In this document: in pieces, positions 24,377 through 35,033 of the stretch
Layout: each line of letters starts with the position of its first letter
Position numbering within the stretch: the first letter of the stretch is position 1
From: Lactuca virosa
Lineage: Eukaryota > Streptophyta > Magnoliopsida > Asterales > Asteraceae
DNA: 64,000 bases
Assembly: GCA_928212115.1 (NCBI GenBank)
Contig: CAKMRJ010002223.1
Span: forward strand, 300,880,446-300,944,445
Reading direction: 5' to 3'
Notes under the pieces: model-generated
What the model was told of the DNA's origin: nothing
Seen by the model: the letters and a program-made list of their open reading frames with translations, nothing else
Databases searched by the model: none
Position numbers and translations under genes: made by a program

Positions 24377-26010
24377 GTGGCGGTTAGTGTTACTGGTTCC
24401 ACCAGTTATTCCGTTGTGATTGGTTAGACTGAGGTCAGATGTGAAAGAGTATGGGGCCAGAGGGCCATGATGAACGAGTTTTAGTGGAGCATCCCTTGAG
24501 AGGGAAATCGAGTTAGCTCTGAGGGATTTTTGGTAAGATGTCAGATGAAGTCGCAAGGCTCAAGGATGAGTAGAGATGGCGGTTATGGAGGATTGCGGCA
24601 TGAGTTGAGCAGTCAACCGATAGTGGAGATGTCACCTTCTGTGAAATGGATGGTATTATTTCCGTTTCTTGTGGGAAACATAAGAGGTGTTGAGAATTCG
24701 GTTTCCGAGCTTGGGGGTAAAACCCTGCGGATTAGAATTGATGGCGACCTTCCATCAGAGTATTCGGGCAGTATGTCTGCCGAGAGGTAATGTTAGAGCA
24801 TGAGCAGGTTGTCAGTGGGGACTGAGACGGTTAAGGACAAGGATACGCCCTATTTGAGCATAGTAGGGCATGTATTAGCTGCAGAGGCAGACGATCAAGA
24901 AGAGGATATTGGGGCGGTAGCTCTTATTATCTATGATGGGTATCGAGTGTGGTAATGAGGTCTCCGCTCTTATTACAACCCACGTGATGGAACGTTGGTT
25001 GAGGAGTCGAGAAGGAGGAGTATGATAGTTCATTATTTCAGATTAAGGGTCAGAGTTACTACTGGACAGTTGAGATGTCCGGTAATGGGATGGTATGAGA
25101 TTCTGTATGATTAAACGCAATCATGATGAGAAGTTTCTGAGGATTTCACCGGAGATTCGGGGTATCTGGAGTTGTGGGGTCTCTATCGGGGGGACCACCG
25201 AGCATTGTGTAGTACCTTCCAAGTGTAAGTGTGATGTTCCTGGTGGAAACAGTCTGTAGAATAGATTTTTGGTGTGCCAAACGGTGATGGTTCGAACCCT
25301 GAGTGGGGGAGAACCGGGTATTCTATCGATAGGATCAGAGATAATGCATGTTGTACGTGTTAAGGGAAGGATGAGTGTCTCCACGGCAAGTGGCCGTCGG
25401 TCGAAGACCGTGTGGTGGCTAGTAAGGATAATTTCGTCGGCTGGGAATTTCCAGCTCAAGGTATGGGATTCTGAGCAATAGAGGAAGGAATTTCGGATGT
25501 TCATCAACATGTTTTGAGTCATTGAAAATTCTTCCGTGTTTCAATCGAGAGTTAGAATATTCCGAAGATTCGTGATGTGTGGCATGAAGATTAGTTGTGA
25601 ATCCTGAAGGAATGCATTGTTGTATCTGTGTATGATGTTGTAAGTAGGAGATCAGTGGTTGAGACAGGACATCATGATGTTCTGTGATGGTGTGCCGAGG
25701 TATCCGAGTATAATGTTCTAAATTTCATATTATTTTGAGACTTGAGTTATGGGATGACGAGTGGTGTATCAGGTGTCTACGGTTCCAGTGGGGGCCCTTT
25801 CAGCTAATTGACATCAAGCGGGATTATTCGAGAATGTGGATTACAGCAGGAAAAGGTGTTTTTTTATGGCGGATGTCGTCAAAAATAGCAATGCATAATT
25901 TGGGTAAGTGTGTACACATATGGTTGGTCCGCAGGGCATGAGTTAATGATCGCAGTGTGGCGTCGGCTTGAGCATGAGATTGTGAAGTGGTAAGAGCAAG
26001 GGCGGTAAGA

Positions 26011-26430
26011 CTACGGGGAGCCGTAGTACTCACTATTCAGTGAGAGGTTGTGGTGATGCTACGGGGAGCCGTAGTACTTACTATTCAGTGGGAGGTTGTG
26101 GTGATGCTGCGGGGAGCCGTAGTACTCACTATTCGGTGAGGGGTTGTGGTGATGCTACGGGGAGCCGTAGTACTCACTATTCAGTGAGAGGTTGTGGTGA
26201 TGCTACGGGGAGCCGTAGTACTCACTAATCAGCGAGAGGTTGTTGTGATGCTGGGGGGAGCCGTACTACTCACTATTCGGTGAGACGTTGTGGTGATGCT
26301 ACGGGGAGTCGTAGTACTCACTAATCAGTGAGAGGTTGTTGTGATGCTGCGGGGAGCCGTAGTACTCACTATTTAGTGAGAGGTCGTTGTGATATTGCGG
26401 GAAGTCGTAGTACCCACTAGTCAGCGAGAG
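26011..26430 (+). repeat. 48-bp tandem repeat of two small hairpins, about nine copies
   Basis: Each unit contains CTACGGGGAGCCGTAG (arms CTACGG and CCGTAG) and CTCACTATTCAGTGAG (arms CTCAC and GTGAG), then a short spacer. A period of 48 is divisible by three, which creates a repetitive ORF by chance. Confidence 0.9.
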
Positions 26431-27268
26431 AATGATGTGATGAAGTACTCTCTGGTCAGAGCGTGACGCGGAAGAGATTTAGGCTTGGGTAGCCCTAATA
26501 TTTGAGTTTGTGGGAGCCTGGTGGTCGAACCAGGGGCGAGACTGGGGTCTCCATATTTGTCGGGAGTCGTTATATTCTAAATTGAGTAGTGGTTGTCGCA
26601 ACCAAAGGGAAGTGGATAAGTGAGGAACGCATGGGTTGCGGGTCATGAGTCATGAGTTGAGTGGTTCGTTGGGACGAGTGGTTCCAACTCTGTGCCGGAC
26701 CAGACTCTCGAGTTGAGTTCGATTCTAATGGTGTATTGAGTAGGCAGAATGAGATTCCGGATTCAGAAATGAATTTCGTTTGGAAGGGGGGTATTGGTTC
26801 CATCTGGTGTCTTAGACCTGAGTGGGTCAATTCGTTGGTATGAGAAAACCGCGAAACGCATGGAACTAATTAGCAGTATACGGCAGAGGTCGAGAGTGAG
26901 TCGAATTCCGTATTCGCTTGAGGTGAAGCGAACTTCGTGACTTGTGTGTCACACAGGGCCGAGATAGTTGCATTGATAAGGAAGTCAGTGAGGCGTTTTG
27001 GTACACGCAGTGGGTAACCTTTGAGAGGAAGCTGGAGCTTATGATGGTTAGAATCAGAGAATAGTTCCGACCGGGTTGGATCGTTCTTTTGTGTCTGAGG
27101 ACAGAGTATTGAGGATCATTATTTTAGGGGTTCCGATTTGGTTTCGGTTGCCTTGGGGAGATCGTTTATTGTGTCTATTATCGGATGCACTCCTCGGGTT
27201 GTTGATTTGATCTGAGTATTGGAAAGGAGTGATTTTGAGGACGAAATCGAAATTAAGTGGGGGAGAAT

Positions 27269-29420
27269 TGTAACATCCTGTTTCAGATTGTTGCGATTCA
27301 ATACTCGTGGGCCATAATCTGAAAATGAGAAGGTTTCGAGATTTTTCAAAGAGAAATGTTTAGGCCTTCCTGAATATGAATAGGGTGTATTGTGTGAGAA
27401 AAAGGTTTGGGTTGTGCTTTAGGTCCCATGGGTATCGGCAAGTGTTGGTTTGAACTTTTCATGAATTTTGGATCTGAGTTCGAGTGGGCTTTAGGAGAAA
27501 TAAAGTTGATATAAGTGTAGAGCTTCTCGTTACCTTTTCGTGGATATAAATTTCGTCGGAAACGGACATCGGGTGAGGAAGATATAGCACTTTGAAGTTT
27601 CTGACATAAATGGTCCCTGATGGGAAAGTTGGCAAAGGAGGGGTCATGCATGCAAAGTAGGAGGCGCGTGGGTACGCCCAGCGTAAGCTGGGTTACACCC
27701 AGCGTATGAAAGGAATATGATCGCGGGTATCAAAGGCGTACGCCCAGCGTACGTCTGGAGTCCAAAAATCCTAAATTGTTGGGTAAGCCACTATATAAAG
27801 AACATAACACCCTGGTTATCAGCCTCCCTCTCATCTTCACTCAGTTCCCCCGAAAACCCTAATCCTCTTGGAGCATCCTTGGAGCTTGGAAGGCTTTGTG
27901 AGGGCATTTTGGTGTTTTGGTTTCACTCTCCAAAGAAGGAAAGGTCAAGGCAAGATGTTGGTGCAAAAGAGAAAGTCCAAATTTGGGATTATTGCTTCAC
28001 TTCAGACCATCTCAAGGTATAAAGATCTAAACTTGGTGATTATTTCCTTAGATCTCTTAGAGTGAGTTTTTGGACCATTTTGGTCCAAAGGTTGAAGCTT
28101 TGTGGTTCAATCCGACCTCCAGGACTTGGAGTTGCTACTCTTAGTTCTAAAAGTGTCCCTAAGGCAGAAAGTTGCCATCTTGGAAGTCTTAATGGAGCCA
28201 TGCATGAGTTAAGACCTTTTCCTTGGAAGTAGATTATTGTTTTTGGAGTTTGAGCTTAGGTGGGTCATGCAAAGCCATCAAGTAAACAACTTTATGGTTT
28301 AGGTCATGGAAAAGGACCTGGATCTGAATTGGTAGCCTCTGGAAGGGAGTATTAAGCACTAAATGGGAAAGTGTCTTAACAGGAGGATTACGATGAGCGT
28401 ACGTGCAGGTACGCCCAGCGTACTCGCCATCTAGTCGTTACGCTTAGCGTACATAGGAGTACGCCCCGCGTAACTTGTCTGTGTTGGACATTGTGTTTTG
28501 GGCCAAGCCTTGGGCCATGTTTTGGGTCTCTAGGCTGTTGGGCCATCATAGTCTGGATTTATGGGCCAAGGATATACTTGGGCTTGGGGTAAGGCCCATT
28601 GGAGGGGGTGGGCCAAGTTTAGCAAAGTGGGCCATTAGTGGGCCTGGGGAGTTTATGTAATGTGGGTCTGTCGTTTAGATTGAGAATTGAGCCTTAGTGG
28701 GCCCAATGGGTTTTAGGTCATTATGGGCTGGTCAGTGGGCTATCTTGGACCTAAAGTGTGAGGGTTGGACTTAGTTCTTAATTGGGTTAATTGTGGGTTG
28801 TCACAGAGTTAGTGGCCGGTGCGTAGCAGCAGCATTTCTAGGGGATGTTCATCACCCGAGCTGAGTCTTCTCACTATACATTACCTAGAGTGGTATGTAT
28901 GTGCAGACCGGAGGGTCTTATGAGTTATGTTATTGCTTGAGATTATGTGCATTGTGATTATGTATGCTATGTGTTATATAGACCGGACCGGAGGGTCCAA
29001 CGATTTAGACCCGGACCGGAGGGTCCAACGATTTAGACCGGACCGGAGGGTCCAACGAGCTAGACCGGACCGGAGGGTCCAACGAGCTACGGGACTGGAG
29101 GGTCCCGCTGAGACACATTGACCGGAAGGTGATACCGAGTTATAGCCTCAAGTGGCTTATGTGCTGTATGTGGTATTTTGGGGAACTCACTAAGCTTCGT
29201 GCTTACCGTGTTATGTGTTATGTGTTTCAGGTATCTTAGAGGATCGCGGGAAGGCACCGGCTTGATTGTACACATCAGAGAAAGAGTTATGTCTTGAGGA
29301 TCCTGGATTGTTAATGGAGTTGTGTTTTGTAATTTGAATAAACGAGATTTCTATACAATATGTTATGAAAAGTATGCGATTTTTAAATGAAATATTTGTT
29401 TGAAAAATTACGGTGTTACA
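27269..29420 (+). repeat. Gypsy 2 3' LTR (2152 bp)
   Basis: Nearly identical to the 5' LTR, including TATA, palindromes and terminal GGTGTTACA. It follows the polypurine tract AGTGGGGGAGAAT (27256-27268). It has 10 bp near 29229-29238 that are absent from the 5' LTR, and a few base changes near 27400 and in the GACCGGAGGGTCC repeats. Confidence 0.93.
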
Positions 29421-31705
29421 CTATTCTTCCTAAATCAACTCCTGAGAAGACTGTGGTCATTCTACCTGAAGTTTCGTTAACTGAGTCGATTCTTGAGGAG
29501 GTTCGAACTTCAGACATCACTACACACGTATCTGATACGGATGTAAATGTCACTATGGGTGAAGGAAATTCAAATAAAGAAATTGTTGTTTCCACTCAAG
29601 GTATTCCTATATCTACTGATACTTTTGTTTCTTTACCGCCATTCATTGTTCCTGTTTCGAACACTACCAATTCACCCACTTTTGAAACCATTCTCACTCA
29701 ACCCATCACTACTTTGTTCTCGTCTCAATCCACTGATCCACCCAAAATCGATTCACCCATTGTTGAAACTGATAATGAAAACGAAGGTTTTGGGGGAACT
29801 TTCGAAGATCTTGAATTTGATGAAGATGAAGAAAATTTTCGTGACCACATGTTGATGTCGATGAAACAATTCAAGATTCTGAACAAGAAATTGAATTCTA
29901 TTATTCAATCTCAAGCAGATCTGTGGGGTAGTAAGTCTGTGTCAAGTCTGGAAGTTGACAGTATGTTGAAAACATTCGAAGCAAAGCTGGTGAGTAAAGT
30001 TTATGGGATGGTTAGAGACTCGGAGTCTAGAATCTTGGAGAAGGTTGATCACAATGATCAGAATAATGAGTTAAGAGTAAATTCTCAATCTTCGATGTTT
30101 ATGGGGGAGGGGAAAGAATTCAAGCATTTGGTGAAGGAAAGACATGTTTTATTTGTTCAGGATGTCAAGAAGGTCAGGGAGGATGTGAATTTGCAGATTC
30201 AAGAACTTCGTGATGACATGGTAACAGAGATTGTTGTTGTTCAGAAAGATTATGCATCTCTCAGTCAGAAGATGGACATTATTTGTGATGCAGTCACCAA
30301 ATACGTCAAATTGTACGAAAGTTTGAGTCCTCAAATTACTCAACTTTCTACAAATGACAGTCAAAGTTTCGTGGAGGTTATCACTTTACTGAAAGAACTG
30401 AAAGAATTGTCGGTTCAGCCTGTTTCATCCTCGATCATAACTCCCGAATTCCTGTCTCAGAAGTTTACACAGTTCGAAGCTGTTTTACACAAACAGTTGG
30501 CCCCTCTTTCCAGAATTTCAAGCCTTCTACCAACAGATGCCCCGCCTGTTAGCACAGGGGTGCAAGGGGGAGAAAGAAAAGTTGGTGATGAGAAAGTTAG
30601 TGGAGTTTCGCATGAAGGAGGGAAAACGGTTGGCAAAGTTTTTTCATCAAAGGTTTCAACAACAAAACCAATAATTTCGACTGTTGGGCCAGTTACTTCA
30701 ACAGTGGTTACTGCAATACCAATTATAAAGCCAATTTCGAAAGGAATTGTTATTGGTTCATCTGCAGGAGGTAGTAGTAGTTCAAAGCCCAGAGGAGTTG
30801 TTGATGATTCTTCGATCAAAGACAAAGGGAAAACAATTTTGGTCGAAAAGTCAAAAGAAGAGAAGAAAGCTGAAGCAGAGGCTGAGATTGAAAAGTTACG
30901 AATAGTGCAAAGCATAATGCGACTTCGTGCAAAAGATCCACCTGGAATGAACAAGGGTGATCCTGCTAAGCATTACAACTATGAAACAATTGAGTCGAAA
31001 GTTGCATATAATCATATGTATGCTTTTGAAAAGAAGCCGAAGCAGAGTTATGCTGTTGCCAACTCAGACATGAATCAACTGGATTTTCCTATAAATGAGA
31101 TGATGTTCATCATGGCTCAGTACAAAATTGCTGACAAGTTTGACAATGATGATGAGTACACATACATGAAAATCAGGTTTCATGTTGTTCTTTGAAAACT
31201 TCCAGAGGAAATATGGTCACTTGTGAAGATAAAGAAGGTGATCAGTATAAAGAGGGATGTTTTATTCGAGAATATGATGCAGAATCTTCGATTCTTTGTT
31301 TCAAGGGCGAATGGTCAAGTTTGTGATTTCTCAGTAGCAGATTTTCCATTGATGAACTTGCATGATCTTATACAAGTTGCATTGTTGTTAAAAGATATAG
31401 ATGCTTCATATCTTCGAGAAACTGATCCTGAAGTTTTTCGTCTTGGGCTTGCTCACATCAAGATATTTATAGACAATTACTATGAGTGTTTAGCTCTTAC
31501 TGATGTGGAGTTAGCTACTGCGAAGGGAATGGAAGTGAAAGTTCCAATGGAAGTTCCGAAGACTCAGGCTGAACTGAAGAAGTTTGCAGATGGGGAGATC
31601 TGTTTAAAGCCATTTGGAATGGTCTTCGCAGGAAAGGACAAGAATGGGAAAGTGAAAAGGTTTTTGTTCCAGACCACTGAAATTGAAAGATATACAACGT
31701 CCTAG
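29421..31705 (+). pseudogene. copia third ORF, 3' half
   Basis: This resumes the frame of the 19667-21023 part once gypsy 2 and one TSD copy are removed; 29421-29425 is the CTATT duplication and the frame continues from 29426. The reading is open to a TGA at 31193-31195, then continues in the same frame to the stop at 31703-31705. It is rich in Ser/Thr/Val/Pro, with stretches of alternating charge that could form coiled coil (about 29990-30400) and a basic, Glu/Lys-rich helix near 30840-30920. The last 160 codons look globular. I recognise no family. The polypurine tract follows about 155 bp later. Confidence 0.6.
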
Positions 31706-31859
31706 TATACGAACTTTATTGTTCGTATGAATAATTGTTCGGAAAATAATGCTGGTGACAAGGAGTTGAAGAAGATTATTTCATGGTACTCTGAAATCCG
31801 AAGGGTAATGTTGTATGCTATACAGATTCTCTTGAACTGAAGAAGGTCGACATTATTAC

Positions 31860-31871
31860 AAAGGGGGAGAA
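31860..31871 (+). other. polypurine tract of the copia element
   Basis: AAAGGGGGAGAA lies directly before the LTR start TGTAAGGGTCG, as expected for the plus-strand primer of an LTR retrotransposon. Confidence 0.8.
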
Positions 31872-32209
31872 TGTAAGGGTCGAAATTAGTTGTAATATGT
31901 CGAAGTCTTTTGTACCCTTCAAATGTTTGTTAATATATTTACTAAGGTGAAATTTCATACGAAGCTTAAGTGTCTAAGCCTTAGTATTTTTTGTATGTTT
32001 TCACTGTTCCTATAAATAGGGAACTTTACTAGAGTTAGATAAGAGTCCTTTACAGAACCTATCTATTTTTCTCTGTAAACGTTGAAAGCATAATTGAGCA
32101 GAAACCAGATCTTATATACATCGTGTGTTCAATTTACATTTGTTTTACTCTGATTTGATTCATATATGATTCTACACTTCTTCATGTAATCATATCTGGG
32201 ATCACTACA
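31872..32209 (+). repeat. 3' LTR of the copia element (338 bp)
   Basis: It begins TGTAAGGGTCG right after the polypurine tract and ends CACTACA. Inside is a promoter-like CTATAAATAGG at about 32010-32020. The end is set by the start of homology to a gypsy leader at 32210. The 5' LTR is outside the window, so the pair cannot be compared. At 338 bp it is shorter than I would expect for SIRE LTRs. Confidence 0.75.
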
Positions 32210-32401
32210 GCCTGATCAACTATATTTATTTGAGATATGACCAACATGTGTTTGGGAGTGATAGCGGTGTTGCAGCAAGTCTAAAACTTACCAACCCTAT
32301 ACACAAAGAAATCCTAGAATCAAACATAAAATACTATAGGAGTATTTTAGGTACTATAAATAACTTATGTGAAAAATAAAAGATCTCTACTGGTAAGGTT
32401 A

Positions 32402-32576
32402 TAATTACTGAGTGTATACATAAGGTTATATATAATTGATATTTTATAGACTTAGAATTGGTGGTTTTCACTCTACTTCCTTTTCCTTGTTTGGATGTGG
32501 TTTTAGAGTGGGATCACTTATTCGAATGTCTATTTGATTTGGAATATATATAATCTGTATACACTAAGTGATTATA
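32402..32576 (+). other. conserved large hairpin, copy 2 (gypsy B leader)
   Basis: Arms include TAGACTTAGAATTGG with TTCGAATGTCTA and outer A/T-rich sequence (GTATACATAAGGTTATATAT with TATATAATCTGTATACACTA). The loop holds TTCCTTGTTTGGATGTGG. Confidence 0.6.
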
Positions 32577-32858
32577 GAAAGACCTAGTAAGGATCATTCT
32601 CGTAAGAATCTATTTTTAATAAAGGTGTTTTATTAATCTCGTAGATTCTTTAGACATTTCCATTCTCGCACAACCGATACACCTAGACCTCGCAATCAGC
32701 CAACAGAGGAGTCGAGACAGAACCAAAAGAGGGTTTATAGGGAGAATTTCGAGAAAGGATCGAACAAAGAGAAAGATCCTAGAGAGATCATTATCAAACG
32801 TTACCTTATTAGGAATAAACTAGAAAGTGTTGTATACATCATACTAATAAGAAAGAAA

Positions 32859-34418
32859 CTAATTTAACTTAGTGAGGGCTTTGCCAGAGGGAAGATTGAG
32901 ACGAATAACTTTCTCGAAGCAAAGGATATCAGCACGATTGGGGCTCAACCAATCCATGCCGATTATGACATCGAAGCTCTTTATGGATACTGGCATGAGA
33001 TCGATGGGAAAGGAGTGAACGTTCAGGGTAAGAGTACAGCCTATGAATATGTCGTTAGTGCTCTCTTTCTTTCCGTTAGCCATCTCGACGGTAAATGTTT
33101 CAGTTAAAGGTTGGGATTTACATTTGAGTAGATGTTTGAATGCATGACTAACAAATCTCCTCTCCGCACCATAATCGAAAAGAATGCACGCATAAGAGTG
33201 GTCAAGGAGGAACGTACTCATAACAACGGTAGGATCAGCGACCGCTTCCTCCTGGCCCATAGCTAGTACCCTCCCTGTGTTGCCCGCTGTTGTTGCCTTG
33301 GGGCAATTTCTTTTGAAGTGCCCAACCTCTCCACAGCCATAACAGGCTTGACCAGCGCCCGCTCCAGGAGCCTGATTGGTTGGTTGGACTGGTGCCTTGC
33401 AGAATCGAGTTGTGTGCCCCTTTTTACCACAACTGGTGCACAACATCTCTCGGCACTGCCCATGATGATGGTAGTTGCACTTGTTGCACAGAGGCAGGTT
33501 TCCAGCATAACGGCTGGGGGTTGTTAGAGTAACGGGAACTGCAGCAGGAGTGGTAGCAGCGTGGACTGCCACTGTTTGTTGTTTCTTGGAGGGCTCCTGT
33601 GAAGACTGCCCCTTTCATTTGTTCCAGAACTTTTTCTTCTTCCCGCTACTCTTCTTTTGTGGCTCGGGAACGGCTGTCACCTCATCAAGATTGACCCCGT
33701 GATCTATCAGAGTCTGCGCCAGGCACTTGGCACTGTCAAAAGTAGTGGGCTTAGCAGCCAAAACATTCCCTTGAGTTGGGGGCGTCAGTCCCCAGATATA
33801 CCTCTCAATTTTCTTGCTTTCCGGGGTGACCATTCCCTGACAGAGGAGAGCCAGATCGCAGAATCTAGTTGTGTAGGCAGCAATGTCGGAACCCTTCATC
33901 TTCAGGGTCCAGAGCTCATGCTCCAACTTCTGCATCTCGCCCCTTGGGCAGTATTCCGTAAGCATGAGTTCCTTTAAGTTATCCCAACCCATGGCATTTG
34001 CTAGCGGCAAGGTTAGGGATTTGACACGACCATTCCACCAGGTCAGTGCTCGGTCAGTGAAGGTGCAAGCGGCGAACTTCACTTTGTTGGCTTCGGAACA
34101 GGCACAAATTTCGAAGATGGATTCGATCTTCTCGAACCATCGGGTTAAGGCAATGACTCCACCATTGCCGTCGAAGGACTTGGGTTTGGCATTCATGAAG
34201 TCTTTATAGGAACACTCCTGTTGGTGTCCCTGACCTCCATCATGGCTTTGGGAATCGGGTCCACCTCCAGATCCACCAGAGATGCCCTGATTAATCTGCG
34301 ACATCGCCGCAGCCACAGCAGCCGTAACTGCTGCCTGGAACATAGTTGGGTCGAACTGAGGAGGGGGCGGTGGCGGAGGGTCGTTGTTCCTTCGGATGGG
34401 TCTTCTTCGGGGAGGCAT
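32859..34418 (-). pseudogene. Gypsy C gag-protease, one in-frame stop and truncated 3' end
   Basis: The start is ATG at 34418 on the minus strand (MPPRRRPIRRNN then a Pro run), shortly after the leader. The gag core includes RWFEKIESIFEICACSEA and ALTWWNGRV. A TGA at 33617-33615 interrupts the frame, which then continues. Zinc knuckles CTSCGKKGHTTRFC and CYGCGEVGHFKRNC follow. Protease reads ILFDYGAERRFVSH, where the usual DSGA is DYGA, and continues to VIIGMDWLSPN. The reading ends in sequence unrelated to protease near 32870. RT, RNase H and integrase are absent. Confidence 0.85.
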
Positions 34419-35018
34419 CTTGTTCTAAAATAATCAGGAAGAAGAGGATGGTAAGTCCCTTAGAATTTTAGAATCAAGAGATATAATACAAAATATATCT
34501 CAGCCTGGTAGACAAAGTGTTCTACGAAGCGATAAATAGATACGGGTTACTAATGAAAGTAAACTATCGCTAAGAAGAAATATGTAGCAACACTTGGAAT
34601 GAATCTTTACGTTGTATTCGGCTCTAGCTAAAATACTCCTATAGTATATTTTAAGTTGTATGTTCTGTTCTATCGATATCTTGATGTATATATACTTGGT
34701 AAGTTTTAGGCCTGCTGCACACCACAGTCACTCCCAAGCACATGTTGGTCATGTCTCGAATAAATATAGTTGATCAGGCTATATTGACCCTAGACATGAT
34801 TACATAACTGCCCAGGTTTAACCACAGTGTCCAACATCCAAATACTTTTGTTTTGTTCTACCTATGACTCTGGTTCTGTTATGTATGTATACTTGTATAC
34901 TTCTTATAAAATACTTATATTTTAAAAGTACACTTTTAGTTCATAGCACTTCAGCCCCTTAGTGTTTATAGTTGTATACCATGTAAGGTTCGGTATACTT
35001 AGTTCACTATAAACAAGA

Positions 35019-35030
35019 ACTCTGATACCA
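35019..35030 (-). other. Gypsy C primer binding site
   Basis: On the minus strand TGGTATCAGAGT lies three bases after the LTR end. It proves that this LTR heads an internal region and is not a solo LTR. Confidence 0.85.
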
Positions 35031-35033
35031 ATC

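Larger units (their letters stand above)
23182..27255 (+). other. Gypsy 2 interior: decayed, no intact gene
   Basis: No ORF exceeds about 135 codons. Traces of the gypsy gag-pol ancestor remain: a gypsy-type leader with the conserved palindrome at 24043-24062, a stretch near 25285-25320 resembling the protease-RT linker of gypsy 1 (VVRTPSGGE against VRTLSGGE), and a pol end running into the polypurine tract. Two tandem arrays, at 24113 and 26011, fill part of the rest. Called as remnant, not as genes. Confidence 0.7.
21024..29420 (+). mobile_element. Gypsy 2: complete LTR element with non-coding interior, in the copia third ORF
   Basis: The exact TSD CTATT is at 21019-21023 and 29421-29425. 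Parts are 5' LTR 21024-23165, primer site 23169-23181, interior 23166-27268, polypurine tract 27256-27268, and 3' LTR 27269-29420. The interior shares the leader and end region of the gypsy 1/D type but has no usable ORF. The LTRs are almost identical, so it moved recently and must have used proteins supplied by other elements. Confidence 0.92.
1..32209 (+). mobile_element. Ty1/copia retrotransposon (SIRE/Maximus-like), 5' end outside window, split by two gypsy insertions
   Basis: The gene order is gag, protease, integrase, reverse transcriptase, RNase H, then a further ORF after pol, a polypurine tract and an LTR. The integrase-before-RT order defines Ty1/copia. An extra ORF after pol is known from the SIRE/Maximus lineage, which is why I favour that lineage. 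Own sequence occupies 1-4805, 17388-21023 and 29421-32209; the rest is later insertions. The right end at 32209 is fixed because the next base starts homology to the leader of gypsy element C, read in reverse around 34740-34780. The left end and 5' LTR are not in the window. All coding parts are broken, so the element is dead. Confidence 0.85.

Noticed and set aside
26040..26228. ORF encoding a regular 16-residue repeat
   Set aside because: A consequence of a 48-bp tandem repeat whose length is divisible by three; no start context or family support.
26011..26430. Regular repeats with palindromes resembling a CRISPR array
   Set aside because: The whole 48-bp unit repeats without unique spacers, and it lies inside a plant retrotransposon.
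19667..31705. A true envelope glycoprotein gene
   Set aside because: No signal peptide or fusion/transmembrane segment is visible; only the position after pol suggests env.
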